NCBI RefSeq assembly: GCF_000178855.1
Contig: NZ_ADVG01000003.1
Location: 434,001-498,000 of the forward strand
From: Ktedonobacter racemifer DSM 44963
GTDB taxonomy: Bacteria; Chloroflexota; Ktedonobacteria; Ktedonobacterales; Ktedonobacteraceae
Direction: 5' to 3'
DNA length: 64,000 bases
How positions within the stretch are numbered: the first letter of the stretch is position 1; the number at the start of each line of letters is the position of its first letter. Position numbers and translations under genes: made by a program. Shown piece by piece: positions 9,079 through 23,190 of the stretch. The notes beneath the pieces were generated by a model. It was not told where the DNA came from, searched no databases, and saw nothing but the letters and a program-made list of their open reading frames with translations.

Positions 9079-9193
9079 AAAAGAAACACCTCAGATCCTA
9101 TTTCACATACTGTACAGCAGCGCCCTGCCACAAAGCAAGAAGGAGAGTGAAAACCGTCTTCGGATCTCACCTTGACGCATGCACCAAAGATAG

Positions 9194-9234
9194 CATACAC
9201 TATGTCCGAACATAATGTATGGATACAGTGTATG
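9194..9234. promoter_or_regulatory. inverted repeat, candidate TetR operator
   Basis: CATACACTATGTCC at 9194-9207 and GGATACAGTGTATG at 9221-9234 match as inverted repeats in 12 of 14 positions. The site lies between the divergent TetR and aldo/keto reductase genes. Confidence 0.55.
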
Positions 9235-9291
9235 ATTCTTGTCACTCTCCAAAACGGCAGGGAGTGCACATAACTACATGGAGCTTTACCT

Positions 9292-10311
9292 ATGAGATAC
9301 CGGCTTTTAGGAACCAGTGGATTGCGTGTCTCGGAAGTCTTTCTCGGCGCGATGACCTTTGGCGAGGAATCTGGCCCCGGAGCCTCGTTGGAAGAATGCC
9401 GTCGCATGCTTGACGCTTACACTGAGGCTGGCGGTAACGTCATCGATACGGCGATCAACTACCGCAATGGAGAAAGCGAGAGTATTGTCGGTGAGTTGCT
9501 TGAGGGGCGTAGGGATCGTTTTGTGGTGGCAACCAAGTACACGTTGTCCCGCAACCGTGCAGACCCCAATGCCTCTGGCAATCACCGCAAGAATCTCAGG
9601 CTCTCGCTTGAGACCAGTTTGCAGCGTTTACGCACAGACTACATCGACCTGTATTGGGTCCACATCTGGGATCGGAACACACCTATCGAGGAAACGATGC
9701 GCGCGCTTGACGATGCTGTTCGGTCCGGCAAGATCCTCTATGTTGGGATTTCGGATGCCCCCGCATGGATTGTCTCGCGCGCCAACACCTTGGCCGAATG
9801 GCGTGGTTGGAGTCCCTTTATCGGTCTTCAGGTTCCCTACCATCTCCTCAAACGCGACATCGAGCGTGAACTGCTCCCCATGGCCGAGGCGTACGGGATG
9901 AGTGTTGCCACCTGGGGACCACTTGCGGACGGTTTGCTTTCAGGGAAGTTCACTCGCGCCTCCCGTGTCGAGGCAAGAACGCGTCTTTCGCCTGCCACGA
10001 TCAGCGAACGCGATCATGCCGTTGTTCGCGTTGTCCAGGAAGTGGCGGATCAGCTTGGCATCACCCCCGCTCAGGTGGCGATTGCCTGGATACGAAGCCG
10101 CTCACGCGCCATCCACCCGATTATCGGTGCCCGTCGGCTCGATCAACTGGTTGAGAACCTCGGTGCGCTCACGGTTTCGCTCCCCTCTGAATTGGTTGCT
10201 CGCCTGGATACTGCAACCGACTTTGAAATTGGGTTCCCAGCCAATTTCATCAATTGGACAACACCGTTCGTCTATGGGGAGACGGGACCCTTGGTTGATC
10301 AGCGTGTGTAG
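9292..10311 (+). CDS. aldo/keto reductase
   Basis: A 339-residue NADPH-dependent oxidoreductase with a TIM-barrel fold. The catalytic tetrad is visible: Asp in NVIDTAINY, Tyr in the same motif, Lys in VVATKYT and His in YWVHIWD. The C-terminal cofactor-binding region HPIIGARRLDQLVENL is present. It reduces aldehydes or ketones; the substrate is unknown. It starts at an ATG 213 bases from the divergent TetR gene and is followed after 44 bases by a glyoxalase-like gene, so the two form an operon. Confidence 0.9.
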   Translation: MRYRLLGTSGLRVSEVFLGAMTFGEESGPGASLEECRRMLDAYTEAGGNVIDTAINYRNGESESIVGELLEGRRDRFVVATKYTLSRNRADPNASGNHRKNLRLSLETSLQRLRTDYIDLYWVHIWDRNTPIEETMRALDDAVRSGKILYVGISDAPAWIVSRANTLAEWRGWSPFIGLQVPYHLLKRDIERELLPMAEAYGMSVATWGPLADGLLSGKFTRASRVEARTRLSPATISERDHAVVRVVQEVADQLGITPAQVAIAWIRSRSRAIHPIIGARRLDQLVENLGALTVSLPSELVARLDTATDFEIGFPANFINWTTPFVYGETGPLVDQRV

Positions 10312-10355
10312 GAGGGTAATCTGTTGTATATCTTTGAGAAAAGAGGAGAACAATC

Positions 10356-10832
10356 ATGACACAACCCGAGATGAAAGCAATCCCTGATGGGATTCATACG
10401 CTCACTCCCCATCTTGTGGTGCGGGATGCAGGGCGGGCCGCCGAGTGGTACAAAGCAGCATTAGGAGCGAAAGAGCGAGGTCGCATTCCTGTGCCTGGCG
10501 GAAAATACATGCAGATAGAACTGTGGTTCGACGACTCGGCAGTGATGCTGGCTGATGAATTTCCTGAGGCAGGAATTCTCTCACCGTTGGCGATTGGTGG
10601 CACTCCTGTCGTCCTGCACTTCTCCACTGAAAACGTCGAGGCTCTTTGGAAACGTGCCGTAGATGCAGGTGCCACCATCTTGCAACCATTGCAGGACCAG
10701 TTCTGGGGCGACCGTTATGGGCAAATCATTGATCCATTTGGATACCGTTGGGGGCTTGCTCAACATGTCCGTGATGTTTCCTCAGAGGAAATTGCTCGTC
10801 AGGCGGCACATGTGTTCGGTGGTCAAGGATAA
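10356..10832 (+). CDS. VOC-family (glyoxalase/bleomycin resistance) protein, PhnB-like
   Basis: A 158-residue single-domain protein of the vicinal oxygen chelate superfamily. The TPHLVVRDAGRAAEWYKAAL start and the WGDRYGQIIDPFGYRWGL end are typical of PhnB-like/DUF1428-like members. RBS GAGGAG precedes the ATG. It is probably cotranscribed with the aldo/keto reductase and may deal with a reactive carbonyl or an antibiotic; this is inferred from the pairing. Confidence 0.85.
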   Translation: MTQPEMKAIPDGIHTLTPHLVVRDAGRAAEWYKAALGAKERGRIPVPGGKYMQIELWFDDSAVMLADEFPEAGILSPLAIGGTPVVLHFSTENVEALWKRAVDAGATILQPLQDQFWGDRYGQIIDPFGYRWGLAQHVRDVSSEEIARQAAHVFGGQG

Positions 10833-10944
10833 CAGGAAGACGATCGTTTCCTTTTTGAGCATGCATTTTCCACGTGATCCCACAGGATGCGCAGTGAGCT
10901 TTCATTCGTAAGTCAATCTGCCTTGAAAGAATCTTTCCTGACGT

Positions 10945-10975
10945 GAAGGCAGAGGTCTTTCTGACCTCTGCCTTC
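10945..10975 (+). terminator. hairpin terminator after the VOC gene
   Basis: Perfect 13-base arms (GAAGGCAGAGGTC / GACCTCTGCCTTC) with a five-base loop. Confidence 0.7.
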
Positions 10976-11159
10976 AGGATGCATGAGTAGTGAATGAGCC
11001 TGTGAAGCTCGTTTTCATCGAAAATGCATTCGTTGCACATCCCCCGTGGAACTCGGACGCTAAGCATCGGAGACAACAAGATACCCTGGACGTGACGAGA
11101 AAGGCCGAAAACAGATGCAACCATTACCATGGCAACCCCCGGTGGAACTCTCTGAACTT

Positions 11160-11205
11160 GAGGAACACATTGTGAAACGGATGAGGAACACGTTGTGAAA
11201 CGGAT
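11160..11205. repeat. tandem 23-base duplication
   Basis: Two adjacent copies of a 23-base unit (GAGGAACACATTGTGAAACG followed by GAT) at 11160-11182 and 11183-11205, with a single mismatch. It spans the start of the transposase remnant. Confidence 0.8.
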
Positions 11206-11667
11206 ACGGAGAGCCAAATTATTTGTGTTTCTGCGCCACTATCGGCACGAGCTGTTGGATGAGGCATTCCATCAGGAATTGGCGGGCTTGTACCAAATCA
11301 GTAAACGAGGCCAGCCACCCATCGCTCCAGCGCAACTGGCATTGGCAACCATTCTGCAAGCCTACACAGGAGTTTCAGATGACGAGGTCATTGAGGCGAC
11401 GCTCATGGATCGACGCTGGCAGTTGGTGATGGATTGTCTGGACACCGATCAGGCACCGTTCAGCAAAGGACAAGCAAAACTGCGTGAACGGGTAGTAGTT
11501 GAACATACGCTCGCCCGTGTTGGTCAATGGCAAGGACGACGCACACGCTATCGCGGACTCCGCAAGAATCTCTTAGATCTGCGACGCTGCGCCGTCGTCC
11601 ACAAATTTACATGTTCTGGCTCGTTCCCAGCAACTCTCTGCTGAGCTTCAAGAGGCTGCGTGATTTC
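11195..11667 (+). pseudogene. IS1182-like transposase remnant
   Basis: The first ~95 residues (KLFVFLRHYRHELLDEAF, PPIAPAQLALATILQAYTG, DRRWQLVMDCL) match the N-terminal domain of IS1182-family transposases. The frame then jumps from PFSKG to the C-terminal RERVVVEHTLARVGQWQGRR, so the DDE catalytic core is deleted. Near 11601 a single extra A (CACAAATTTA) shifts the frame; after it the other frame reads LHVLARSQQLSAELQEAA to a TGA at about 11667. It is a dead, internally deleted copy. Confidence 0.75.
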
Positions 11668-11679
11668 TCGACCGGTTCT

Positions 11680-12207
11680 CTAGTTTTTATCCTGCTGCCA
11701 TTGTCGACTGATAGGCAGGATGTGCCAGTCGGTCTCGAAGATACGCTCATGCAGTTCCATCTCGACGATGGCAGCCAGGATAGTGCGTTGGCGCTCAGCG
11801 TCCGAAGCGTTGAGAATCTGTAAGGGCCAGTTGCCGCCACTAGAGCCAGAGAGGTGTGGATGCAGAAAGCCACGCCCATAGTGCGCCTTGATGATTATAG
11901 GTCGCAGTGGGGCGCGAGGGCCACGCATGACCTGGGCCGTCCGCTGTTTCGGCCAGGTCAGCTCAAAGCGTGTCTCCAGACCACCCTGACCATCATTCTT
12001 TGGTCCAATAACACGCACCTGGCCTGTACCATCTAGAAATAGACCGTTGGCCTCCTCCAGGACCGACTGTACCACTGGAGTTAATAGCTCGACCGCCTTA
12101 CGATAGATCTCTTCTTTCTCCGCACGACTTACCTGGCCTTCATAGGTTCCGGTACTGAGGTCGCGCAGGTGGCGCAGCAGGTCCTCTCGCCGTACGACCT
12201 CGCTCAT
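11680..12207 (-). CDS. conserved hypothetical protein
   Basis: A 175-residue soluble protein with no recognised domain. A strong RBS (CAGGAGGTG) precedes ATG 12207, which fixes the start. The N-terminal half is helical (RREDLLRHLRDLSTG, EKEEIYRKAVELL); the middle has GRGFLHPHLSGSSGGNWPL, which could be a ligand site. It is 23 bases downstream of the aldo/keto reductase on the same strand, so the two are probably cotranscribed. Confidence 0.7.
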   Translation of the reverse strand: MSEVVRREDLLRHLRDLSTGTYEGQVSRAEKEEIYRKAVELLTPVVQSVLEEANGLFLDGTGQVRVIGPKNDGQGGLETRFELTWPKQRTAQVMRGPRAPLRPIIIKAHYGRGFLHPHLSGSSGGNWPLQILNASDAERQRTILAAIVEMELHERIFETDWHILPISRQWQQDKN

Positions 12208-12230
12208 ACTAACACCTCCTGAATGCAAAC

Positions 12231-13238
12231 TTATCTGCGCGCAACACTCTGGTCCTGTTCGCGTGGCAACTGGAACCAGGTCTCGTTGCACACATTGAGT
12301 TCCTCTTCATCTAGTGTCAGCTCGACGCCTTTCAGGCTATCGGTGAGTTGCTCAGGCCTGCTTGCCCCCAGAATGGCACTGGTAATTCCAGGCTGCTGAA
12401 GCACCCAGGCCAGGGCAACATGGGTAAGGCTCTTATTACGTGGCGTGAAGAAATCATGGAGTTGTTCGACAGCCTCGAACATAGCCTCCTTCCAATAGCG
12501 ACGCTGATAGAGCTGACCACTACCTCTAAAGCTGAAGCGTGTCCCTTGTTGCACCTCTGGGGTTTGCCGGTAACGACCCGTCAAGACACCAGCGGCGAGG
12601 GGATTGTAAACGATGACGCCCAGGCCATGCGCGCGACAGAGAGGCAGAATCTCGTCTTCAATCATGCGAAACAGCATGTTATAACGCGGCTGATCGCTCA
12701 CAAAGTTGGACAAACCATGCATTTTGCTGGTCCAGAGCGCATCTGCCAATTGCCAGGCAGGGAAATTTGAACAGCCGATATAGCGTACCTTACCCTCACG
12801 TACAAGCTGATCCAGGGCGCTCAGCGTCTCCTCTATGGGCGTCTGGGGATCGGGCCAATGCACCTGGTAGAGATCGAGATAGTCAGTTTGCAGACGACGC
12901 AGGCTGGCCTCACAGGCTGCCAGGATATGCTTACGACTCAGGCCCGACTGATTTGGTCCCTCGCCCATCGGTCCACCACACTTCGTCGCCAACACAACGC
13001 GCTCGCGCGCCTTACGTACGCGCAGCCAGTTTCCCACAATCTCCTCGGTGCGTCCCTGCAAGCCGGCCTCGGTATCGGGATAAATATTAGCTGTATCAAA
13101 GAAATTGACGCCCGCCCTCTCCGCAATATCCATCATCTGAAAGGCCACCTCCTGGTTCGCCTGGTGGCCAAAGGTCATCGTCCCTAGCGCGACCTCGCTC
13201 ACCTGCAAACCAGTATTCCCCAACCGTTTGATCTTCAT
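12231..13238 (-). CDS. aldo/keto reductase
   Basis: A 335-residue TIM-barrel oxidoreductase. Catalytic residues are seen in NFFDTANIYP (Asp, Tyr), VVLATKCGG (Lys) and YQVHWPDP (His); the cofactor site SAILGASRPEQLTDSL is near the C-terminus. It resembles YajO/YghZ-type reductases and differs from the reductase at 9292, so they are not a recent duplication. RBS AGGAGGGC precedes the ATG. Substrate unknown. Confidence 0.9.
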   Translation of the reverse strand: MKIKRLGNTGLQVSEVALGTMTFGHQANQEVAFQMMDIAERAGVNFFDTANIYPDTEAGLQGRTEEIVGNWLRVRKARERVVLATKCGGPMGEGPNQSGLSRKHILAACEASLRRLQTDYLDLYQVHWPDPQTPIEETLSALDQLVREGKVRYIGCSNFPAWQLADALWTSKMHGLSNFVSDQPRYNMLFRMIEDEILPLCRAHGLGVIVYNPLAAGVLTGRYRQTPEVQQGTRFSFRGSGQLYQRRYWKEAMFEAVEQLHDFFTPRNKSLTHVALAWVLQQPGITSAILGASRPEQLTDSLKGVELTLDEEELNVCNETWFQLPREQDQSVARR

Positions 13239-13323
13239 ACATGCCCTCCTGCACAGAGTTGAAATAGATGGTGCTCCTTACACGTTACCATACGAATCAC
13301 TACACAGGAATATAGTTGGTGGA

Positions 13324-14181
13324 CTAGAAGCATCCTACACGTTTCTTCCATTTTAGTGTCCACCGGTGAATGAGAGAGAGATCCTTCTGTGTAAGCTTTG
13401 TTGCCAAGTCTCTCTCCATTACAGCACTGGCCCAGGCGTAGAAGAGGTTCATATTCCCCAGGGCTCCTCTCTTCTGTTCATAGCCCCTACGCCAGCCAGC
13501 TTCAAAGATCCTCAGCACGAGCAATTCTAAAATAGATCGTCTTCCAAGACTAGCATAACGAAGGATAGAGACTGTGCGGGCCGCATCAGCGCGAGGGTCG
13601 CCAGAGAGAGCATTCCTCCAATCAAGCACTGCAGTTATCTTGTTTCCGTCAGTCAGCACGTTGAGAGGGTGATAATCCAGGTGAAGCAGCGTAAGAGCTT
13701 GCTGCTTCGCTCGGTGCAGGCACTCTTGCAGTGGCTTCTCGTCTGGGCCAGACCAGTTGATCCACGCCTCGGGTTGCTGGCAGAGCACATCAGGTGCAGC
13801 AAGGGTATGAATAATGGCCTGCATCTGGCCAAATAGCAGCCCCAGAGACCAGGCCCGCCAGGGATGCGCAAGCAGTTCCTCAGCAATAGGCCTTCCTGGG
13901 AGCCAGGATAAAAGAAGTGCAGGATAATCATGCCATTTCCCCATTGCATGAATCTGCGGCACAGGCAAACCTGCCGCCAGTGCTGCCTGCATTACCACTT
14001 GCTCGCGCTGGCAGTCGTCATCCTCCCCCTTCTGGAAGACACGCAAGGCATAGATCTTTCCGGCTTTTTCAACGCGCCAGATAGCAGTATCTGTTCCACC
14101 CTGCACAGGTGTTACGGTAGTAACATCAAGCAAACCAAGCGTTTCAAGAATAGCATATGGATCAAGGTGCTCATGTGTCAT
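13324..14181 (-). CDS. aminoglycoside phosphotransferase (APH) family kinase
   Basis: A 285-residue kinase-like protein. The N-lobe has TPVQGGTDTAIWRVE and a lysine in IYALRVFQKG region; the catalytic loop is HLDYHPLNVL and the metal-binding aspartate is in AVLDWRNAL. These are the hallmarks of the APH/ChoK family, whose members phosphorylate antibiotics, choline or other small alcohols. Substrate cannot be called; nothing nearby points to resistance. Monocistronic. Confidence 0.85.
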   Translation of the reverse strand: MTHEHLDPYAILETLGLLDVTTVTPVQGGTDTAIWRVEKAGKIYALRVFQKGEDDDCQREQVVMQAALAAGLPVPQIHAMGKWHDYPALLLSWLPGRPIAEELLAHPWRAWSLGLLFGQMQAIIHTLAAPDVLCQQPEAWINWSGPDEKPLQECLHRAKQQALTLLHLDYHPLNVLTDGNKITAVLDWRNALSGDPRADAARTVSILRYASLGRRSILELLVLRIFEAGWRRGYEQKRGALGNMNLFYAWASAVMERDLATKLTQKDLSLIHRWTLKWKKRVGCF

Positions 14182-14316
14182 ATATCTTTATTTCTCCTCA
14201 AAGATCTTTGTCAGGTATCTTTATAGCAAACATTACGCTAAAAATTTGGCTTTTATGACCTATCTAACTTCATGTGCATACTTTTGGCGACACGCCTCAC
14301 GCCTACGGCGTTCGCT

Positions 14317-14379
14317 GGTTTTGTGGTGTGGAGCGTGCTGGCAGCCATAGGCTGCCAGCACGCTCCACACCACAAAACC
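14317..14379. repeat. perfect 30-base inverted repeat with 3-base loop
   Basis: Arms at 14317-14346 and 14350-14379 are exact complements over 30 bases around the loop ATA (the left arm starts GGTTTTGTGGTGTGGAGCGT). It lies between the divergent starts of the APH-like gene and the thioesterase, so it is not an ordinary 3' terminator of either. Confidence 0.9.
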
Positions 14380-14491
14380 GAAATAACTTGCCATCGGGTT
14401 TATCCACATTCTTAATACAGAACAATTCTTTCATTCTACCTCTTGCTTGTTGTATGCTAAAAGAGGACTAAGAAGAGCGAGAGGAGCATTT

Positions 14492-14932
14492 ATGGATATC
14501 TGGCAACAAATTCTTGACTTCGAGCCTTTTTTACGTCTACTTGACATCAAAGCGGAAGTGCTCGGGCCTGATGACGTCTTGCTACGTCTTATTGTACGCC
14601 AGGAGGTTGCTAATCACCTGGGAGGACTACACGGTGGTGCTCAATTCACCTTGGGAGAATCTACGGCCCTGACTGCTGCGGTATTCTCATTGGGGATGCA
14701 GTTGGATCAAGTCGCGGTACTCACAAGGGGTGCGACGATTAACTATCAAAAGATGGCCCTGGGTGATCTAACCGCCCATGCCCGGGTTGTGCACGAAGAA
14801 CGTGAAAGTCTTCGGGATGCCTGGAACACGAAAAAGCGGGCGCGCCTGAACGTCCCTGTTGAGATTGCGGATGCAACAGGGCAGGTAGTTACTGTGCTTA
14901 ACGTCGAGTGCCTCATATTGCCGCGCTCGTAA
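14492..14932 (+). CDS. hotdog-fold thioesterase (DUF4442/PaaI-like)
   Basis: A 146-residue single hotdog-domain protein. HLGGLHGGAQFTLGE at about residues 42-56 carries the HGG motif and acidic residue of PaaI/YiiD-type acyl-CoA thioesterases. ATG 14492 follows GAGAGGAGC; the longer frame from 14447 has no RBS. It should hydrolyse acyl-CoA thioesters as a dimer or tetramer in the cytoplasm. The substrate is unknown. Confidence 0.8.
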   Translation: MDIWQQILDFEPFLRLLDIKAEVLGPDDVLLRLIVRQEVANHLGGLHGGAQFTLGESTALTAAVFSLGMQLDQVAVLTRGATINYQKMALGDLTAHARVVHEERESLRDAWNTKKRARLNVPVEIADATGQVVTVLNVECLILPRS

Positions 14933-14989
14933 GCGCAAGAACCGAGCTTCGCGCAATTCCATACCCCAATAATCTGCTCTTATTGCTAC

Positions 14990-15958
14990 TCACGAGCGTA
15001 AGCGGGGAAAGAGGAGCAGGGCATTCTCGCGCTCGACCAGGTGGATCTCCTGGCGGTCGAAGCCATCGTAGTTGCGCAGTTCTTTGATGTCGCGGGCGAT
15101 GGCGTCGACTGGCACGAAGGGATAATCACTGCCATAGAGGATGTGAGAGGGATCGGCCAGAGCCTGGAGCGAGGGGAGCGAGTAGGGCGAGATTGACATG
15201 GCAACATCATAATAGAAGCGCTTGAGCAGAGTTAGCAGGTGCTCGGGAGTACGATCACTGAGCTTGGCAAGCATTGCGCCAGTAGTCAGACGCTTGGCCA
15301 GAAATGGGACTGTACCGCCTGCGTGGGAGAGAATCAGGCGCAGCATGGGATAGCGCTCCATGGTACCGCTGTATAACAGATTCGCGACCGCGCGCGTGGT
15401 GTCGAAGGGGAATTCGTAGAGTGGCGCGGGAAGCCCGAAGTGCGGCTGATCCTTGGATGGAGGAGTGGAGGGATGAATAAAGACCGGGATCTGTCTGCGG
15501 TTCAGCTCGGCAAAGAGTGGGTCAAAGGTAGAAGAGCCAAGATAGGTTCCGCGATAGTTGGTAAGCAGGCCAATGCCATCTAGTTTGAGCGTATCCAGCG
15601 CGTACTCCATCTCTTTGAGCGCGGCATCGATATCGGGCAAGGGGAGAATGGCGAAGGCTCCCAGGCGCGTGTGATGGTTCTGCACCAGCTCTGCCAGGAA
15701 GGTATTGACGCGATGAGCAAGGGCCTGAGCTTTGACCTTCTCCCCAAAATAGATGCCTGGCTCCGAGATTGAGGCAATGGCGGCCGCAATGCCCTGCTGG
15801 TCCAGCATGGTGATCATGTCATCGATATTCCAGTTGGGGAAGGACACACCCGGAACCGCTTCAGTAATACCCTCCTGACGCAGGACCTCGACATAAAAGG
15901 GCGGAATAACGTGATGATGCACATCTATACGATAGGGTATAAACTCTGTGCTGCTCAT
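14990..15958 (-). CDS. amidohydrolase-related protein (ACMSD/decarboxylase type)
   Basis: A 322-residue TIM-barrel metalloenzyme of the amidohydrolase_2 family. The metal-binding HxH is in IDVHHHVIPP (residues 12-21); further ligands are His in VFIHPSTPP, His in LILSHAGG and Asp in LYGSDYPF. Members decarboxylate or hydrolyse aromatic and keto acids (ACMSD, gamma-resorcylate decarboxylase). The substrate is not evident. Convergent with the thioesterase. Confidence 0.85.
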   Translation of the reverse strand: MSSTEFIPYRIDVHHHVIPPFYVEVLRQEGITEAVPGVSFPNWNIDDMITMLDQQGIAAAIASISEPGIYFGEKVKAQALAHRVNTFLAELVQNHHTRLGAFAILPLPDIDAALKEMEYALDTLKLDGIGLLTNYRGTYLGSSTFDPLFAELNRRQIPVFIHPSTPPSKDQPHFGLPAPLYEFPFDTTRAVANLLYSGTMERYPMLRLILSHAGGTVPFLAKRLTTGAMLAKLSDRTPEHLLTLLKRFYYDVAMSISPYSLPSLQALADPSHILYGSDYPFVPVDAIARDIKELRNYDGFDRQEIHLVERENALLLFPRLRS

Positions 15959-16133
15959 AAGGCGCCACTCCTCAAGGCCCTTCTCTCGCTATGGGCCACG
16001 CTGAAAATGCTTATGCTGCCAATAATAGATTAACCAGCTTACACAAATAAACTGTACGCTTGAGTTGGTCTCTCTGACAGCATACTCTTCTCAGCCAAGA
16101 AGGAAAATGACTGCAAGTATAGCATAGAATGGC

Positions 16134-16179
16134 AACAAAAAAAGGTTCGTAGCATCATTCTTCCACTGCGAACCCTTTT
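16134..16179 (-). terminator. rRNA operon terminator
   Basis: On the minus strand GGGTTCG pairs with CGAACC and is followed by TTTTTTTGTTG. It lies about 165 bases past the 23S 3' end. Confidence 0.75.
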
Positions 16180-16196
16180 CGTTCTGATGTTACCTG

Positions 16197-16227
16197 CCAA
16201 AGAAGTATTCCCTCAATTTTGCTGAGC
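16197..16227 (-). repeat. 3' arm of the pre-23S processing stem
   Basis: These 31 bases are complementary to 19444-19474 except for one G-U position. Together the arms bring the two ends of 23S rRNA together for RNase III-type cleavage. After a three-base bulge nine more pairs can form (CACGCTGGC with the bases before 19444). Confidence 0.85.
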
Positions 16228-16342
16228 CACGCTGGCCCGCTCATGCCCCCCGTGCCGCCAAGCCCTCTCGCTCGTGCTCAGGTCCGATCAAAGACCGCTC
16301 TCACACAACAGGAGACGCACACCACTCATGAAGAAACAACAT

Positions 16343-21092
<4,750 letters not shown>

Positions 21093-21414
21093 AGTTGTGA
21101 ATGTATCTTCCACACCACTGCTACACAGCGATGTAGTAAGCATTGTAAGTTTGCGTCCAGGCTAGAAGCACGTTGTCGTTACTTCAAATTGCTTGTTCGC
21201 AGAATTGACAGGAACGGTGTTCTCCGTAAGCAAGACAAGCTTACTCAACGAAGTTCCGTTGTACTTCTGCATTCCACTCTTCAGTTGTTCAGGGTGCTCT
21301 GGTTCGTTCTTCTTTTGCTTGTTGAACCGCAACCCGGCAAACCCGTGGGCTTGCGCTTGTGTTCTTGGTGTCGCTCCGGCGTTCGCGGTGTTCGTGCTCG
21401 CCGTTGACTGTGTC

Positions 21415-21443
21415 AGTATCGCATATGCTTTGCGCTTTGTCAA
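21415..21443 (-). promoter_or_regulatory. rRNA promoter, proximal
   Basis: On the minus strand TTGACA (21438-21443) and GATACT (21415-21420) are separated by exactly 17 bases. It lies about 320 bases before the 16S gene. Confidence 0.75.
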
Positions 21444-21738
21444 GTACTTTTCTGACCTCTTTTTGAGGCCCCTGAAAACTCGTTTACAGTCGCGCAAAAC
21501 CCAGTCGGCTCCCCCAGCTCGTCCCCAGATGGAGACAGCACAAAACCACGTCCATTCATCATGTGAAGGAACGTGTGATGCAGCGGGGAAAAGTACCCGT
21601 GGCGAGCCACCTTAGCGTGGCACCTGGGCATCTGTTCACCTGCGCTTCAAAAGCGAGGTACAGACGCCGGGTAAATCGGACAGGAGCACCGATCAGGTTG
21701 GTGATTGTCGCTGTTTACCGTGTATTGGAGCGAAGTGC

Positions 21739-21767
21739 ATTATCCCACAGCCACTCGACACTGTCAA
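21739..21767 (-). promoter_or_regulatory. rRNA promoter, distal
   Basis: On the minus strand TTGACA (21762-21767) and GATAAT (21739-21744) have a 17-base spacer. With the proximal one it forms a tandem rrn promoter pair. The leader between promoters and 16S (21093-21414) contains no convincing gene. Confidence 0.75.
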
Positions 21768-21799
21768 GCTGTGCAAATATACCCACCCATATGGGTAAT

Positions 21800-21851
21800 G
21801 CCCCAACCCAGTAGCTGCGTACGCAAGTAGCGGGCTACTGGATTGGGGGGC
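21800..21851 (-). terminator. hairpin terminator after the isochorismatase gene
   Basis: GCCCCAACCCAGTAG pairs with CTACTGGATTGGGGGGC around a loop containing GCTGCGTACGCAAGTAGCGG. The core resembles the terminator at 33093-33141. Confidence 0.65.
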
Positions 21852-21918
21852 GTTAGTCCATGCAAGCATAGACCCTACATGGGGTTTGTACGCGTGCCAT
21901 CAGTGCATACCACTGTTT

Positions 21919-22452
21919 TCAAAAAGAGATAGCTTGTTCCTCTTTCACGGTGGCAAACCAGTCATTGAGCAGTGAGTTATGGTGAGCAATAATTTGAGGG
22001 GCTGTAAGTTCACCTCTTTGCCAGGTGCTATGGCCGTCTTTGACCAGCGTGACATCATAATCCCGGCTACAAGCCTCCCGGCAGATTGTGTCAACACACA
22101 GTTCCGTTTGAATGCCAGCGATAACGAGCTTTTGGATCTGGTGGCTGGCTAGATACTCATCAAGTGAGGTTTGATAAAAAGAGGAGGACATATGCTTCTG
22201 GATAATGGCGTCTTGTGGGTCCGGTGCAAGAGCGGGATAAATCTGCCAGCCTGCGCTCCCCACTTCCATAGGGTGTCCCTGGCGCTGACTACCATGCTGG
22301 ATGTAGATAATGGGTATCTGGGCTGAGCGCGCCTTTTCGCGGAGGCGAGCAATTGTTGCCAGCAATTGTTCACCCTGATACACCGGGTTCTCAGGCGAGA
22401 ACATGTTGACCTGGACATCAACAATGATAAGTGCAGTTTCTGTATTTTCCAT
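21919..22452 (-). CDS. isochorismatase-family cysteine hydrolase
   Basis: A 177-residue Rossmann-like hydrolase. The catalytic triad is visible as Asp in LIIVDVQVNMF, Lys in IIQKHMSSSF and Cys in GIQTELCVDTICREA. The start at 22452 is chosen because GGAAGGA lies seven bases upstream; an ATG five codons earlier overlaps that RBS. Members hydrolyse amides such as nicotinamide or N-carbamoyl compounds; the substrate is unknown. It lies just upstream of the rRNA promoters on the same strand, separated by a terminator. Confidence 0.85.
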   Translation of the reverse strand: MENTETALIIVDVQVNMFSPENPVYQGEQLLATIARLREKARSAQIPIIYIQHGSQRQGHPMEVGSAGWQIYPALAPDPQDAIIQKHMSSSFYQTSLDEYLASHQIQKLVIAGIQTELCVDTICREACSRDYDVTLVKDGHSTWQRGELTAPQIIAHHNSLLNDWFATVKEEQAISF

Positions 22453-22519
22453 AAAGCATCCTTCCATGGATATTTAAAGCATACATACCATAATTTCAAA
22501 AATACGACAACGTTAGACT

Positions 22520-23102
22520 TACCGTTCGCTTAAATTTTAGGTCGATATTACGAATCATCAGCTAACCCAAGGTAGACAGCAGGAGAGAAGCCAAAAAGAG
22601 CCAAAATTCGTTGCTGAAGAGGAGAAAGAGGTGTGACATGCCGCTGTGCGAAACCAGGAGCAGAAACGACCGTCAAGGTCACTTCGCGAAAAGCTTCCAG
22701 CAAGCGTTCAGCGGTGGGTTGAGCCGTCCTCCGTTTAGGGTTGCCAGCAAAGAGGCCAGCCAGTTCCTCTTTCTGCTTACCCAGGCGTTGGCGCACCACA
22801 CCTTCCAGCAAGGTCAGAACGTGCAAGGCCAGGGTAAGCAAGCGGACCAGTCCGACGCGGTGATCATCGCGTTGCACATCCAGAGGAGCCAGGGACAACG
22901 GACGGCCCTTGAGACGAGCGAAGTTGCGTTCTACCAGATATTCATCGCGATAGGCTTCGACGGCCTGTTCCAGCGTCAGGTCTTCTGCCAGATGATTGGT
23001 GGCATAGACCCGCCAGCCAAGCTCGCTCATGGCCTTGGCAATGGCCATCTCGTCTCGCATACACGTCAGTGTGAAGGTGCAATCGCGACGTACGCCCGAC
23101 AA
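22520..23102 (-). pseudogene. 3' fragment of an IS1634-like transposase with its right end
   Basis: The 184-residue frame matches the last ~180 residues of the transposase at 25333-26400 almost throughout (EAYRDEYLVERNF, HRVGLVRLLTLALH, NPKR, QPTAERLLEAFREVTLT). The terminal repeat CCGTTCGCTTAAAT is present at 22523-22536. The first two thirds of the gene, including the first catalytic Asp region, are missing. It is a separate, diverged copy, not a recent duplicate. Confidence 0.85.
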
Positions 23103-23190
23103 ACGCCCGCGATAGGCACGTACTGGACGCTCCTGGACGTGTCCTGGATCTGTCTATACACTGGCAAAATCCAAAAGCGGAAAGGGAATT